Source: a bacterium UBP4_UBA6127
GTDB taxonomy: Bacteria > UBP4 > UBA4092
Assembly: GCA_002428325.1 (NCBI GenBank)
Contig: DIVR01000038.1
Location: 1 to 51,110 of the forward strand
Length of the DNA: 51,110 nucleotides
Direction: 5' to 3'
Shown here: positions 22,514 to 31,246 of the stretch, in pieces
Numbering within the stretch: the first letter of the stretch is position 1
How the letters are laid out: the number at the start of each line of letters is the position of its first letter
Notes under the pieces: generated by a model
The model's input: only the letters and a program-made list of their open reading frames with translations
Database searches by the model: none
What the model was told of the DNA's origin: nothing
Made by a program: the position numbers and the translations under genes

Positions 22514-24490
22514 ATGAAAGAATGCCATATAGCTGATAATCCCCTTCCTGATAATCAATCCAGTATCATACTGGCAGGAAACCCCAATGTTGGAAAAAGC
22601 GTTATATTCCAACACCTGACAGGCCATTATGTAACCGTTTCCAATTACCCGGGAACGACCGTAGATATCACCACCGGAACGATGGAGGTCGGAGGAAAAT
22701 CTTATCAGGTAATCGATACTCCCGGCACCTTAAGCCTTATCCCCCGGTCAGAAGATGAAAGAGTCACCCGGGATGTCATTATGTCTCATATCCCCTGGTG
22801 CATTATTCAGGTTGGCGACTGTAAAAACCCCCGCCGGACCCTGGATTTGACCCTCCAATTACTGGAAATGGGCCATCCCCTGATTCTGGTTTTAAATATG
22901 GGGGATGAAGCTCAGGAAAGGGGTATCATTCCCAATCCTAAAGCGTTGTCGGAGATACTTCGGATTCCGGTGATTCCCACAGTTGCCGTAACCGGACAGG
23001 GAATTCCTGCTCTTAAAAAACTGTTGGTAAACCCTTATGTTCCCTGTACCAGCTGTTTTTATTCACCGGATATCGAACAGGCTATCAAGAATATCAGTTC
23101 CCTGCTGCCGGAAACCCTTGCCTCCAAACGCCGGATTTCCGTGAAACTCTTATCAGGAGATGCTTCCGTTAAATCCCTTTTTCCGGATGTTTTCACCCAG
23201 TCTCTCTCCCTGAATATCGATCAGATAGTGGATGCCCTGCAGGAACATTATTCCAGGCCGCTGGACCTGATATTAATGGAAGAACGCCTGGAACATGTGG
23301 AATCTCTCACAAATAAAACATGGACATTTCCTCACCATAAAACCACCACCTGGAACGACACCCTCAGCCGATGGACCTTGCACCCTTTTTGGGGAATGGT
23401 AACAGCCTTGATGGTCCTGTACCTGATGTATTTGTTTGTCGGAAGTTTTGCCGCAGGAACTCTGGTAGATTTCTTTGAGAATACCCTGTTCGGGAAATAT
23501 ATCACACCCTTTGTTACCTATTGGGTAAAACATCTGGTACCTGGAGAGTTTATCCAGCAGTTGCTGGTGGGGGAATATGGATTGTTTACCATGGCCATCA
23601 CTTATGCCCTGGGATTGATATTACCGATCGTTACCGCCTTTTTTCTGTTTTTCGGGATATTGGAAGATTCTGGTTATCTTCCCCGGTTGGCCGTTACCAT
23701 GGACCGGATTTTCCGAAAGATGGGCTTAAATGGCAAGGCCGTCCTCCCGATGGTTTTAGGATTGGGTTGTGATACCATGGCCACCCTGACCACTCGAATC
23801 CTGGAGACAAAAAAGGAAAGAGTTATCACAACGATACTTTTAACCCTGGCCATCCCCTGCTCCGCCCAGTTAGGCGTTATTCTGGGAATGCTGGGAGGAA
23901 TATCCGGCTGGGGGACTTTGATCTGGTTATTCATCCTGATTTCTTCCATGATCCTGGTGGGTTATTTATCCAGCCGGATTCTGCCTGGAGAGAACTCCAG
24001 TTTCATCCTGGAAATACCCCCTTTTAGAATGCCCCAGATATCCAACCTGCTGATTAAGACCCTGGTCCGGTTGGAATGGTATTTAAAAGAGGCGGTGCCG
24101 ATGTTTGCCCTGGCCACTTTTCTGCTTTTCATCCTCCACTGGTTTGGCATTCTGGAAAACATCGAGAGGTTATCGGAACCCCTGGTCAGCAGCCTGCTCG
24201 GACTTCCTAAAGAAACAGCCGAAGCTTTCCTGATTGGATTTCTGCGGCGGGATTATGGCGCTGCCGGCCTGTATAATATTGCCCAGAAAGGGTTAATGAC
24301 CCATAAACAAATCCTGGTCAGCCTGGTGACCATAACTTTATTTGTTCCCTGTGTCGCCCAATTCCTGGTAAATATAAAAGAAAGGGGATTGAAGGCAGCC
24401 CTCTATATCAGCTTGTTTGTCCTGATATTCGCTTTCATGGCGGGTGGATTACTGAATCTGCTCCTGACCTGGCTGCCAATACCCTTATGA
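22514..24490 (+). CDS. feoB: Ferrous iron transporter FeoB
   Basis: Inner-membrane Fe2+ uptake protein, 658 aa. The N-terminal G domain has G1 GNPNVGKS (22-29), the switch region SNYPGTTVD, G3 DTPG and G4 in VLNMGDEA. The membrane part starts near residue 295 with Gate and Nucleoside-recognition-type segments, including the conserved PCSAQL (Cys-containing) and PCVAQF motifs. The G1 variant GKSVIF and the RTLDLTLQL segment match a FeoB subtype I know from anaerobes. It lacks a separate feoA upstream; a FeoA domain is fused to the regulator two genes downstream. Only a weak, distant ribosome-binding site (GAGG 17 bases upstream) is seen. Confidence 0.95.
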   Translation: MKECHIADNPLPDNQSSIILAGNPNVGKSVIFQHLTGHYVTVSNYPGTTVDITTGTMEVGGKSYQVIDTPGTLSLIPRSEDERVTRDVIMSHIPWCIIQVGDCKNPRRTLDLTLQLLEMGHPLILVLNMGDEAQERGIIPNPKALSEILRIPVIPTVAVTGQGIPALKKLLVNPYVPCTSCFYSPDIEQAIKNISSLLPETLASKRRISVKLLSGDASVKSLFPDVFTQSLSLNIDQIVDALQEHYSRPLDLILMEERLEHVESLTNKTWTFPHHKTTTWNDTLSRWTLHPFWGMVTALMVLYLMYLFVGSFAAGTLVDFFENTLFGKYITPFVTYWVKHLVPGEFIQQLLVGEYGLFTMAITYALGLILPIVTAFFLFFGILEDSGYLPRLAVTMDRIFRKMGLNGKAVLPMVLGLGCDTMATLTTRILETKKERVITTILLTLAIPCSAQLGVILGMLGGISGWGTLIWLFILISSMILVGYLSSRILPGENSSFILEIPPFRMPQISNLLIKTLVRLEWYLKEAVPMFALATFLLFILHWFGILENIERLSEPLVSSLLGLPKETAEAFLIGFLRRDYGAAGLYNIAQKGLMTHKQILVSLVTITLFVPCVAQFLVNIKERGLKAALYISLFVLIFAFMAGGLLNLLLTWLPIPL

Positions 24491-24717
24491 CCCTGACTCA
24501 TCCTGAATTGTTAAAATGTCCCTTATGCGGATTCCAATTCAGAAAAGAAGAAGCAGAACAGGCCTGCGTTTCCTGTCCGTTAAAAACAAACTGTGAAGTC
24601 ATTTGTTGTCCAAATTGCCATTATCAATTTATCATAGACTCAAAGATATTAACCTGGATCCGAAAATTTAAAGAAAGATATTCAACCTCCCATGAAAACA
24701 AATCCAAACCCAAATAA
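24487..24717 (+). CDS. Small zinc-ribbon-like protein in feo operon
   Basis: A 76-aa cysteine-rich protein whose ATG overlaps the feoB stop (ATGA). It has three Cys pairs: CPLC (11-14), CVSCPLKTNC and CCPNC, then a basic tail. No membrane helix is seen. The cysteines could bind Zn or Fe; it may play the part of FeoC or a FeoB-associated protein, but it does not look like the winged-helix FeoC. Tight coupling on both sides (26-base overlap with the next gene) supports a role in iron uptake. I do not recognise a named family. Confidence 0.8.
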   Translation: MTLTHPELLKCPLCGFQFRKEEAEQACVSCPLKTNCEVICCPNCHYQFIIDSKILTWIRKFKERYSTSHENKSKPK

Positions 24718-25414
24718 CAATGAAAATCCCTCAGACAACGATATCAAAAACCTTTATTCGGAACACCGGTTCGAGCATCGGATTGACCATGGACTCTGTC
24801 TGATTTGGCATGAATTGGAAAGAGGAAATACTCAGGCAGACCCCATCAAAGAAAAAATGATTGAAGCTATTGATACCAGGGTGTTTGATGAATTAACCCG
24901 CTCAGGATTGATTCTGGAAGAAAACAATCTGTTGGAATTCACTGAAACAGGGAAAACGATTGCCGCGGATATTGTCCGAAGGCGAAGGTTGGCAGAACGT
25001 CTTTTTGAAGATGTATTGGAAATCCCAAAAGGTGAAGTAGAATCCAGAGCCAATGAATTTGAGCATCTGATAGACCGGCATGTGGAAGAATCCATCTGCA
25101 TCTTGTTGGGACATCCCAGAGAATGCCCCCATGGGTTTGCCATCCCTCCCGGCAAATGTTGCGCCGATAAAGAAGACCAGTTGGAAAGTATTGTGGCTTC
25201 CCTGGACCATTTTGAACCGGGAGAATCGGGCCGGGTCACCTATATCATTACCCGTAACCATCCCCAACTCCATAAATTAATGTCGCTGGGAATTGTCCCG
25301 GGAACCCTGATTCATGTCCATCAAGTCTATCCGTCATTTGTCATCAAGGTGGAAGAAACGCAGCTGGCTCTTGAACAGAAAGTCGCGGAAAATATCTACC
25401 TGCGCCGCCTGTAA
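24692..25414 (+). CDS. DtxR-family metalloregulator fused to FeoA domain
   Basis: Predicted iron-responsive repressor, 240 aa. The N-terminal part (about 20-90) is a divergent winged-helix region with FDELTRSGLILEENN and FTETGKTIAADIVRRRRLAERLFEDVL. The DtxR metal-binding and dimerisation domain follows (about 90-150) with EFEHLIDRHVEESI and ECPHGFAIPPGKCC, where Glu, His and Cys are expected metal ligands. An SH3-like FeoA domain forms the C-terminus (about 165-240: MSLGIVPGTLIHV). It overlaps the zinc-ribbon gene by 26 bases, so the operon likely encodes its own regulator. The fused FeoA domain may also aid FeoB directly. Confidence 0.9.
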   Translation: MKTNPNPNNNENPSDNDIKNLYSEHRFEHRIDHGLCLIWHELERGNTQADPIKEKMIEAIDTRVFDELTRSGLILEENNLLEFTETGKTIAADIVRRRRLAERLFEDVLEIPKGEVESRANEFEHLIDRHVEESICILLGHPRECPHGFAIPPGKCCADKEDQLESIVASLDHFEPGESGRVTYIITRNHPQLHKLMSLGIVPGTLIHVHQVYPSFVIKVEETQLALEQKVAENIYLRRL

Positions 25415-25546
25415 CCCGATACCATAAAGTTTGTCTATCCCCACCGGCCAGCAACCGCTAAAGAGGGGTCCTTGATTCTTGATAGCCGAAATCAGCCGAG
25501 TTAATCTATAATTTCTAGATTCTCAACTCCGAAAGGATTCCAATCA

Positions 25547-27979
25547 ATGAAGCGGTTTTTATCTGTCATATTGTATTCTTTTTTATTAGCCAGCATCTCA
25601 TGCGGCGCTTCCCAATTATCCCTGATTCCCATGCCGGCAGAAATCAATCCATCCGAGGGTTCATGCCAGCTTTCTTCCCAATGGAAACTCCAGAATCAAA
25701 CGAATCATCCGGATGACGATTATGCCCTGGATTTGATCAGCAAGGAAATCCAGACTGATTATCATTGGACCTTGGAGAAGACAGCCCAAAATCAAACTAA
25801 TACCATTATATTGCGAGAGATAACCCCGAAGCTTGATGATCCCGAACTTTTCAAAACCCAGGGATATCGGCTCCTGCTGGAAAAATCCAATATCATTATC
25901 GAAGCACCCACTTCAACCGGCCGGTATTATGGCGTCCAGACTCTCAGGCAGTTGGTCAGAGCTTCAAAAAATGGGAAACTCCCCCGGCTTAAAATCAAAG
26001 ATTATCCCTCGTTGGAAATTCGGGGTATCTCTGATGATATCAGCCGAGGCCAGGTTTCTACGGTGGAAGATTTTGAGGAAACCATTGAACGGCTGGGATA
26101 TTTCAAGAAAAATATTTATCAACCTTATATTGAAGATATGTTCAGTTTTACCATTGATCCCAATATCGGAATTGAGAGAGGCGCCATTACTAAAGAAGAA
26201 ATGGCCCAAATGGTGAAGATTGCCAAAAAAAACCATATTGATCTGTGTCCTGTCTTTGAAACCCTGGGGCATCAAGACCGTTTGCTGAGTCTGCCGAATA
26301 ATCGGAAATATGCGGAGTTACAGGCTCCGGGAACAAAACCCTGGTCATTTTCTCCGGTGAATGAAGACGCTTTCCGGTTTGTTACCCAGTTGATTGATGA
26401 AGTAGCCGTCGCAACCCCCAACCCCTACTTCCATATCGGTGGGGACGAATCCATGGATATCGGAGAAGGCACCAGCAAAGAAACAGTTGAAAAAATCGGG
26501 GTAGGCAAAGTACATGCCCAATATTATTCAAAGATCATCCGTTATATCAAAGATAAATATCATCGAGACGTCATGCTGTATGGGGATATGCTTTTAAAAC
26601 ATCCTGATGCGCTGGAAGATATGCCCAAAGATGCCTTCATCGTTGATTGGCACTACTCTCCCCAGTCGGATTATTCAACGGTTCGGATATTAAAAGAAGC
26701 AGGTTTTAAGAATATTATTGTCAGTCCGGGAGTCTGGGGTTGGGCTAATTATTACCCCAATTATATTTTCGCTTATAGTAATATCTCTGTTTTCTGCGAT
26801 ACGGCCCGCAAAGAGAAGTGCCGTGGTTCCATCACTTCCTCATGGGGTGATGACGGAGCGGAGAATCTCCGGGAGAATAATTTCCTGGTCTATGCCTATT
26901 CAGCGGCGGCGGATTGGGAATCCGCTTCACCCGATTTCAATAGCTTCTGCCAAAGATTCATTCCGGTGAATTATGGTTTCACGTCCCAGGAGATGGCCCG
27001 GGCTGAATTGCTTCTCGGGTCAGTGAATCTGCCTTCAACTCCTTATTCGGCCCGGGTGTTTCACATGGCCCCCAAGATCAAAGAATATGATGCGCAGTGG
27101 CTTAACCTGATGCAGGGCATTAAAAAAGATATGCTCAATGTCCAAAAGGCCTTGAAAGAAAATCAGAAATACGCCCGGTATCACCAGGACCATTTTAAGG
27201 TGATGGATCATATCTCCAAACGTAATATTTACCTGGCTGACACCCAGATACTCACAGATAAAATCGCTAAAATCATGGGAGAGACTCCCTACAACCAACT
27301 CCCCCTCGATAAAAAAGTTCAAATAAGGAAAGATTTAAATACTCTGAAAAATGAATTACTGGAAATCCATAGCGAATATGCCGGGTTATGGCTCAAAAAG
27401 AATAAAGCGCCCCTGATGTCTTACCAGCTCTCCCGGCTCCAAAAACACCTGGGTGAACTGCAGGATTTCATTGTGAAATCTCAAACAGGTGATTTTAAAA
27501 GGGCTCCTAAACCTGATGGATACTGGCTTTGGTATCCTGACGAAAATGCCACCACCAAATCGGAATTGGGAGAGGTCAGCTTCAAGCGGGTCCTTGAATT
27601 GAAAGAAACACCCATTTTCGCTGAACTAAAAGCATGGGCCGATGATAAAGCATCCTTTGCCATTAATGGGATCGAGATTATGGGGGTCGGTTATTTTGAC
27701 CAGCCTAAACTTAAAAATATCAGTGGCAAATTAAAAAAAGGGCCGAATGTCCTGTCTATCAACGGGACAAACCTTTATGGAGCCGCAGGAATTATCTTTG
27801 AAATCAATCTGACTTATCCTGATCAATCCAAGGAAACCCTCTATGCCGATTCCAACTGGATGTGTACGCTGAAACCTGAAGAGGGATGGCAGACTGCCCC
27901 TCAATTCAGTCCCGACTGGGTCAAGGCCAGCATACTGGGAAAAGGCCCGATTATTCCCTGGGAACATTTAGATTGGTAA
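25547..27979 (+). CDS. Secreted GH20 beta-N-acetylhexosaminidase
   Basis: Exported glycoside hydrolase, 810 aa, expected to release terminal N-acetylhexosamine from glycans. The first 20 residues form a signal peptide ending SISCGAS, which could be a weak lipobox. The GH20b-like N-terminal domain (about 25-150) ends in YYGVQTLRQL. The TIM barrel starts at LEIRGISDDISRG. The catalytic Asp-Glu pair is in HIGGDES (Asp300, Glu301). About 220 residues at the C-terminus add a helical stretch and a galactose-binding-like domain (from about 660; FAELKAWADDKASFAINGIE). GAAAGGA lies 9 bases before the ATG. A terminator follows, so it is probably a single-gene transcript. Confidence 0.92.
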   Translation: MKRFLSVILYSFLLASISCGASQLSLIPMPAEINPSEGSCQLSSQWKLQNQTNHPDDDYALDLISKEIQTDYHWTLEKTAQNQTNTIILREITPKLDDPELFKTQGYRLLLEKSNIIIEAPTSTGRYYGVQTLRQLVRASKNGKLPRLKIKDYPSLEIRGISDDISRGQVSTVEDFEETIERLGYFKKNIYQPYIEDMFSFTIDPNIGIERGAITKEEMAQMVKIAKKNHIDLCPVFETLGHQDRLLSLPNNRKYAELQAPGTKPWSFSPVNEDAFRFVTQLIDEVAVATPNPYFHIGGDESMDIGEGTSKETVEKIGVGKVHAQYYSKIIRYIKDKYHRDVMLYGDMLLKHPDALEDMPKDAFIVDWHYSPQSDYSTVRILKEAGFKNIIVSPGVWGWANYYPNYIFAYSNISVFCDTARKEKCRGSITSSWGDDGAENLRENNFLVYAYSAAADWESASPDFNSFCQRFIPVNYGFTSQEMARAELLLGSVNLPSTPYSARVFHMAPKIKEYDAQWLNLMQGIKKDMLNVQKALKENQKYARYHQDHFKVMDHISKRNIYLADTQILTDKIAKIMGETPYNQLPLDKKVQIRKDLNTLKNELLEIHSEYAGLWLKKNKAPLMSYQLSRLQKHLGELQDFIVKSQTGDFKRAPKPDGYWLWYPDENATTKSELGEVSFKRVLELKETPIFAELKAWADDKASFAINGIEIMGVGYFDQPKLKNISGKLKKGPNVLSINGTNLYGAAGIIFEINLTYPDQSKETLYADSNWMCTLKPEEGWQTAPQFSPDWVKASILGKGPIIPWEHLDW

Positions 27980-28004
27980 GCCTTCACAGAAGCTGAACTC
28001 ATTA

Positions 28005-28044
28005 GAGGAGGTAAGGATAATGTTATCCTTGCCTCCTTTTTTTT
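28005..28044 (+). terminator. Intrinsic terminator after GH20 gene
   Basis: A long stem (AGGAGGTAAGGATAA pairing with TTATCCTTGCCTCCT, nearly perfect) is followed by eight T. Confidence 0.92.
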
Positions 28045-28122
28045 ATCCCCCTTAGCAACTTATTTCTCCTGAAGTTTGTTTAGAGTAATATACATTCATA
28101 GCAATTGAAGAGGGATATCATT

Positions 28123-29217
28123 ATGAAGTCTCTGTTGATTGGTTTCAGTTTACTGCTAATAGGCACAATAATATCTCCAGCCGCAAAGGCCCAACAGGGG
28201 GTTCCTCTCCAGGCTCCAGAATTTCCAGGCCGGCTTATCTGGCTGAACAGCTCTCCTCAGGCAATTCAGAATCTGAAGGGGAAAGTCATCTTAATCGATT
28301 TTTGGGACTATACCTGTGTCAATTGCATTCGAACCCTGCCCTATCTGAAGGAGTGGAATAGACGATATGCAAAAGATGGATTGGTGATTATTGGAGTCCA
28401 CACCCCGGAATTTGCTTTTGCTAAAAAGAAAGAAAATGTGGAAAAAGCTATCCGGGAGTCAGGCATTACTTATCCTGTCGTCCTGGATAATGATTACCAA
28501 ATCTGGAGAGCTTATGCCAATCAGTACTGGCCGCGAAAATATCTGATTGATCATCAGGGTCAAATTATTTACGATCATATTGGCGAAGGGGGTTACCAGG
28601 AAACAGAAAAGAAAATCCAGGAAACCTTGAAAGTAGCCAATCTTTCGGTAAGACAACCCCAACCCTTTACCATTGAAGGGGATGTGGAAACAGGTGGGGT
28701 CTGTTATCCGGTGACCGCTGAGTTGTACTTGGGTTATCAACGGGGGCTCATTGGCAATAAAGAAGGTTTCAATCCGGGTACAACCGTTGATTATTCACCT
28801 GCGAATCCATCCAGGGACGGTTACTTTTACCTCTCAGGGAAATGGTTGAATCTTGGTGAAAGCCTTCGATATTCAGGGATCAATACGGGTTTCAAAGATA
28901 CTCTATCCTTAAAATATCATGCCCTTGGAGTTAATCTTGTGGCAGCCACCGCTATTTCCAAACCTGTTAAAGTATTTGTTCTCCTGAATGGGAAACCAGT
29001 TCCCCGGATTTATCAGGGAAAAGATATCCAATCGGATTCGAAGGGAAACAGTTATTTTCAGATTTCAGCTTCAAGAATGTATTGGCTCATCCAGAAACAA
29101 CCTTATGGGACCTATACTCTTCAACTGATACCCGAATCCGGAGGAGTTGAACTGTTTGCTTTCACTTTTGAATCTTGTGGAAAACCCGATACATCGTTTT
29201 GGCCTTCACATAAATAA
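28123..29217 (+). CDS. Exported thioredoxin-fold protein (DipZ C-terminal/redoxin type)
   Basis: Periplasmic thiol-disulfide protein, 364 aa. The signal peptide is about residues 1-23 (ending SPAAKA). The thioredoxin domain has the CxxC site in IDFWDYTCVNCIRTLPYL (Cys65, Cys68), the cis-Pro region RKYLIDHQG, and reads like the thioredoxin part of DipZ-type proteins. The following 170 residues match the beta-rich C-terminal region usual in that group. I use the ATG at 28123 with AGAGGG before it; an in-frame TTG lies at 28105. The gene converges with the next, 13 bases away. The partner proteins are not known. Confidence 0.87.
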   Translation: MKSLLIGFSLLLIGTIISPAAKAQQGVPLQAPEFPGRLIWLNSSPQAIQNLKGKVILIDFWDYTCVNCIRTLPYLKEWNRRYAKDGLVIIGVHTPEFAFAKKKENVEKAIRESGITYPVVLDNDYQIWRAYANQYWPRKYLIDHQGQIIYDHIGEGGYQETEKKIQETLKVANLSVRQPQPFTIEGDVETGGVCYPVTAELYLGYQRGLIGNKEGFNPGTTVDYSPANPSRDGYFYLSGKWLNLGESLRYSGINTGFKDTLSLKYHALGVNLVAATAISKPVKVFVLLNGKPVPRIYQGKDIQSDSKGNSYFQISASRMYWLIQKQPYGTYTLQLIPESGGVELFAFTFESCGKPDTSFWPSHK

Positions 29218-29230
29218 AAGGATCCAGAAC

Positions 29231-31177
29231 TTAATTTCTATTGGTAGTAACAGGCATCCATTGAGATGATTCTTGAACCCCAAATAAATCCTGATTCAAC
29301 CGGGCATGTTCCTTGAGGATTCGTTTGATTTCCATAATCACCAGGGGATTTTTCAGGCATCGGTGATCCACCGGGATGATTATCTCTGATTCGGCCCCTT
29401 CAATATGGGCGCTTGAATAGGGGACATATCCATCCGTCCAATTCCAGGGTTCATTGTCTTTCACATTCCCTATAATGGAATGATATTTCACTGACTGGCT
29501 GATGGGGATTTTATCTAACGCTTTAATCTCCTTGTTATTGGGAGATAAGGCATCCACACTGTTGGGTAATTTTCGTGGAGGGCGTGGACCCAGCAAATCA
29601 GGATTTTGCAATAATAACGCCGAATAGGCCTGCACTACATCGGTTGGGAGCTTAACCAGGGTGGCGGCAAATCGTCCGATGGGATTTTCAGTAAAAGAAC
29701 TACCCCGATGAGGAGTAGCAATAAAAACGACTCGCTTAACAAAGGGCATCGGTTTAAAGAAATAGACTTTGTTGATCAGTTGCAGAGCTTCCTCATCAGC
29801 TTGAATGTCTGATACCGGTTTGGGGCTGATGCTATCCCACACATGATTTCCACTCTCCTGAACCATCAGTTTCGCCATCAGACCGCCCATACTGTGCCCA
29901 ATCAAGACCATCTGGTCAAAAGCAGTATCCGTCCCATAAGGGTCAAAAGTATTTCTTGCCTGGATCAGGGATTCCCTTAATTCGCTGGCAGAATAAATAA
30001 AAGGATATCCCGTTGGATAAAGGTAAAAGAAAAACTGGTATTTATCACGAATCGCCGGGTCTCCCCTTAATTCATTAAACACTTGCAGCCAGGCAGCCGG
30101 CGTTGACAGCAATCCATGGACCATAACCACGGGAATCTTTCCCCTCTGGTAAGGTTGAAGCATATAAAGCCCACTGATGTTCTGAACCCGGTCAATATGG
30201 AAAAAACCCACTAAACTGAGTCGGTCAATTTCCTTACCCCGGTTCAGATAATAACCCAGGGGAGTACTCAGGTCTGATTCCAGAGGGACCTCTATTCCAT
30301 TGACCTGAGTCTTGGTTAACCGCAGAGGATCATATAATTCCATGACCATATTCTCATCGGGAGAATTCGGGTCGCAGATACTTCCCCTTACCCGGAGGAA
30401 AGCAGTCACCGGGAAACTGGGATTAGGCGGGTAATACCGCCGGACACCCTGGTCTGAATATCCGGTGGTACTTTCAGCAATCAAGGGGACTCCCAATCCA
30501 AAGGTCTGGTAAGGGTTATCAATGCCTTTCAGCTTAAAATCCGATGCCAGCCGGAAATGGCCGAAATCTTCACCTCCCCACAAAAAACCGTATCTTTCGA
30601 TTTTGATATTCATCTTACGGTCGGCCAAACTGACTTGCAGCTGGTCATTGAAAAGAGTCCTGAGATTGGAGTATTTGAAACACTTAGCCAACCCATGATT
30701 GTATAAATCACAGGCTAATCTAAATCGGGGATCATATTGGTTGGGAAGCTCTCCATAGGTCGTATCAAACAGGTAGAAGTAGGCATACCGAACCGTCCCA
30801 ATATAATAATCAAAAGCCTGGGAAGGATTTTTAGTTTCCAATTTCTTCCCGGTATAAAAAGACATTTCCGCCAGGGTAAAAATAATATCCCGGTCATGGT
30901 CGCTGCAGACTCTTCCATCCAGAGTTTCAATCGCCTCTGAAGGGTCTTTTTTAAATATCTTCTTGACACCGTATTTACGAATCACCTGCCAGGAAAAGTA
31001 ACTCAGTTCCCGGCTATTCAGGATATTCTCCTGGCTTTGATGATATGAAAAATTAGACTGGACTTCCCTGATAATCACCTTATTTCGGGCGCATCCTGTA
31101 AATAAAAAACAGGAAATAATGATAATAAACAGTAAGCCAACCCATTTTCTGGATATTGGGGACAATTGATAAATCAT
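29231..31177 (-). CDS. Lipoprotein alpha/beta hydrolase
   Basis: Lipid-anchored serine hydrolase, 648 aa. The signal peptide ends at a good lipobox, LFTGC (Cys29). Residues 30-330 are a domain I do not recognise. The hydrolase fold begins around 345 with PVVMVHGLLSTPAAW; the nucleophile elbow is LIGHSMGG, with the rest of the fold through FIATPHRGSSF and a late His in IPVDHRC. It resembles triacylglycerol lipase or PGAP1-like hydrolases, but the substrate is open. It is likely sited in the periplasm, anchored in the outer or inner membrane. The start is 70 bases from the amidase stop, so the two may share a transcript. Confidence 0.88.
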   Translation of the reverse strand: MIYQLSPISRKWVGLLFIIIISCFLFTGCARNKVIIREVQSNFSYHQSQENILNSRELSYFSWQVIRKYGVKKIFKKDPSEAIETLDGRVCSDHDRDIIFTLAEMSFYTGKKLETKNPSQAFDYYIGTVRYAYFYLFDTTYGELPNQYDPRFRLACDLYNHGLAKCFKYSNLRTLFNDQLQVSLADRKMNIKIERYGFLWGGEDFGHFRLASDFKLKGIDNPYQTFGLGVPLIAESTTGYSDQGVRRYYPPNPSFPVTAFLRVRGSICDPNSPDENMVMELYDPLRLTKTQVNGIEVPLESDLSTPLGYYLNRGKEIDRLSLVGFFHIDRVQNISGLYMLQPYQRGKIPVVMVHGLLSTPAAWLQVFNELRGDPAIRDKYQFFFYLYPTGYPFIYSASELRESLIQARNTFDPYGTDTAFDQMVLIGHSMGGLMAKLMVQESGNHVWDSISPKPVSDIQADEEALQLINKVYFFKPMPFVKRVVFIATPHRGSSFTENPIGRFAATLVKLPTDVVQAYSALLLQNPDLLGPRPPRKLPNSVDALSPNNKEIKALDKIPISQSVKYHSIIGNVKDNEPWNWTDGYVPYSSAHIEGAESEIIIPVDHRCLKNPLVIMEIKRILKEHARLNQDLFGVQESSQWMPVTTNRN

Positions 31178-31246
31178 CTGATTATTCTATCAGCAGGTTT
31201 CTCTATAATACTATTTATCGAAAGTGAAAGACTCTTTTCCAGCCCA

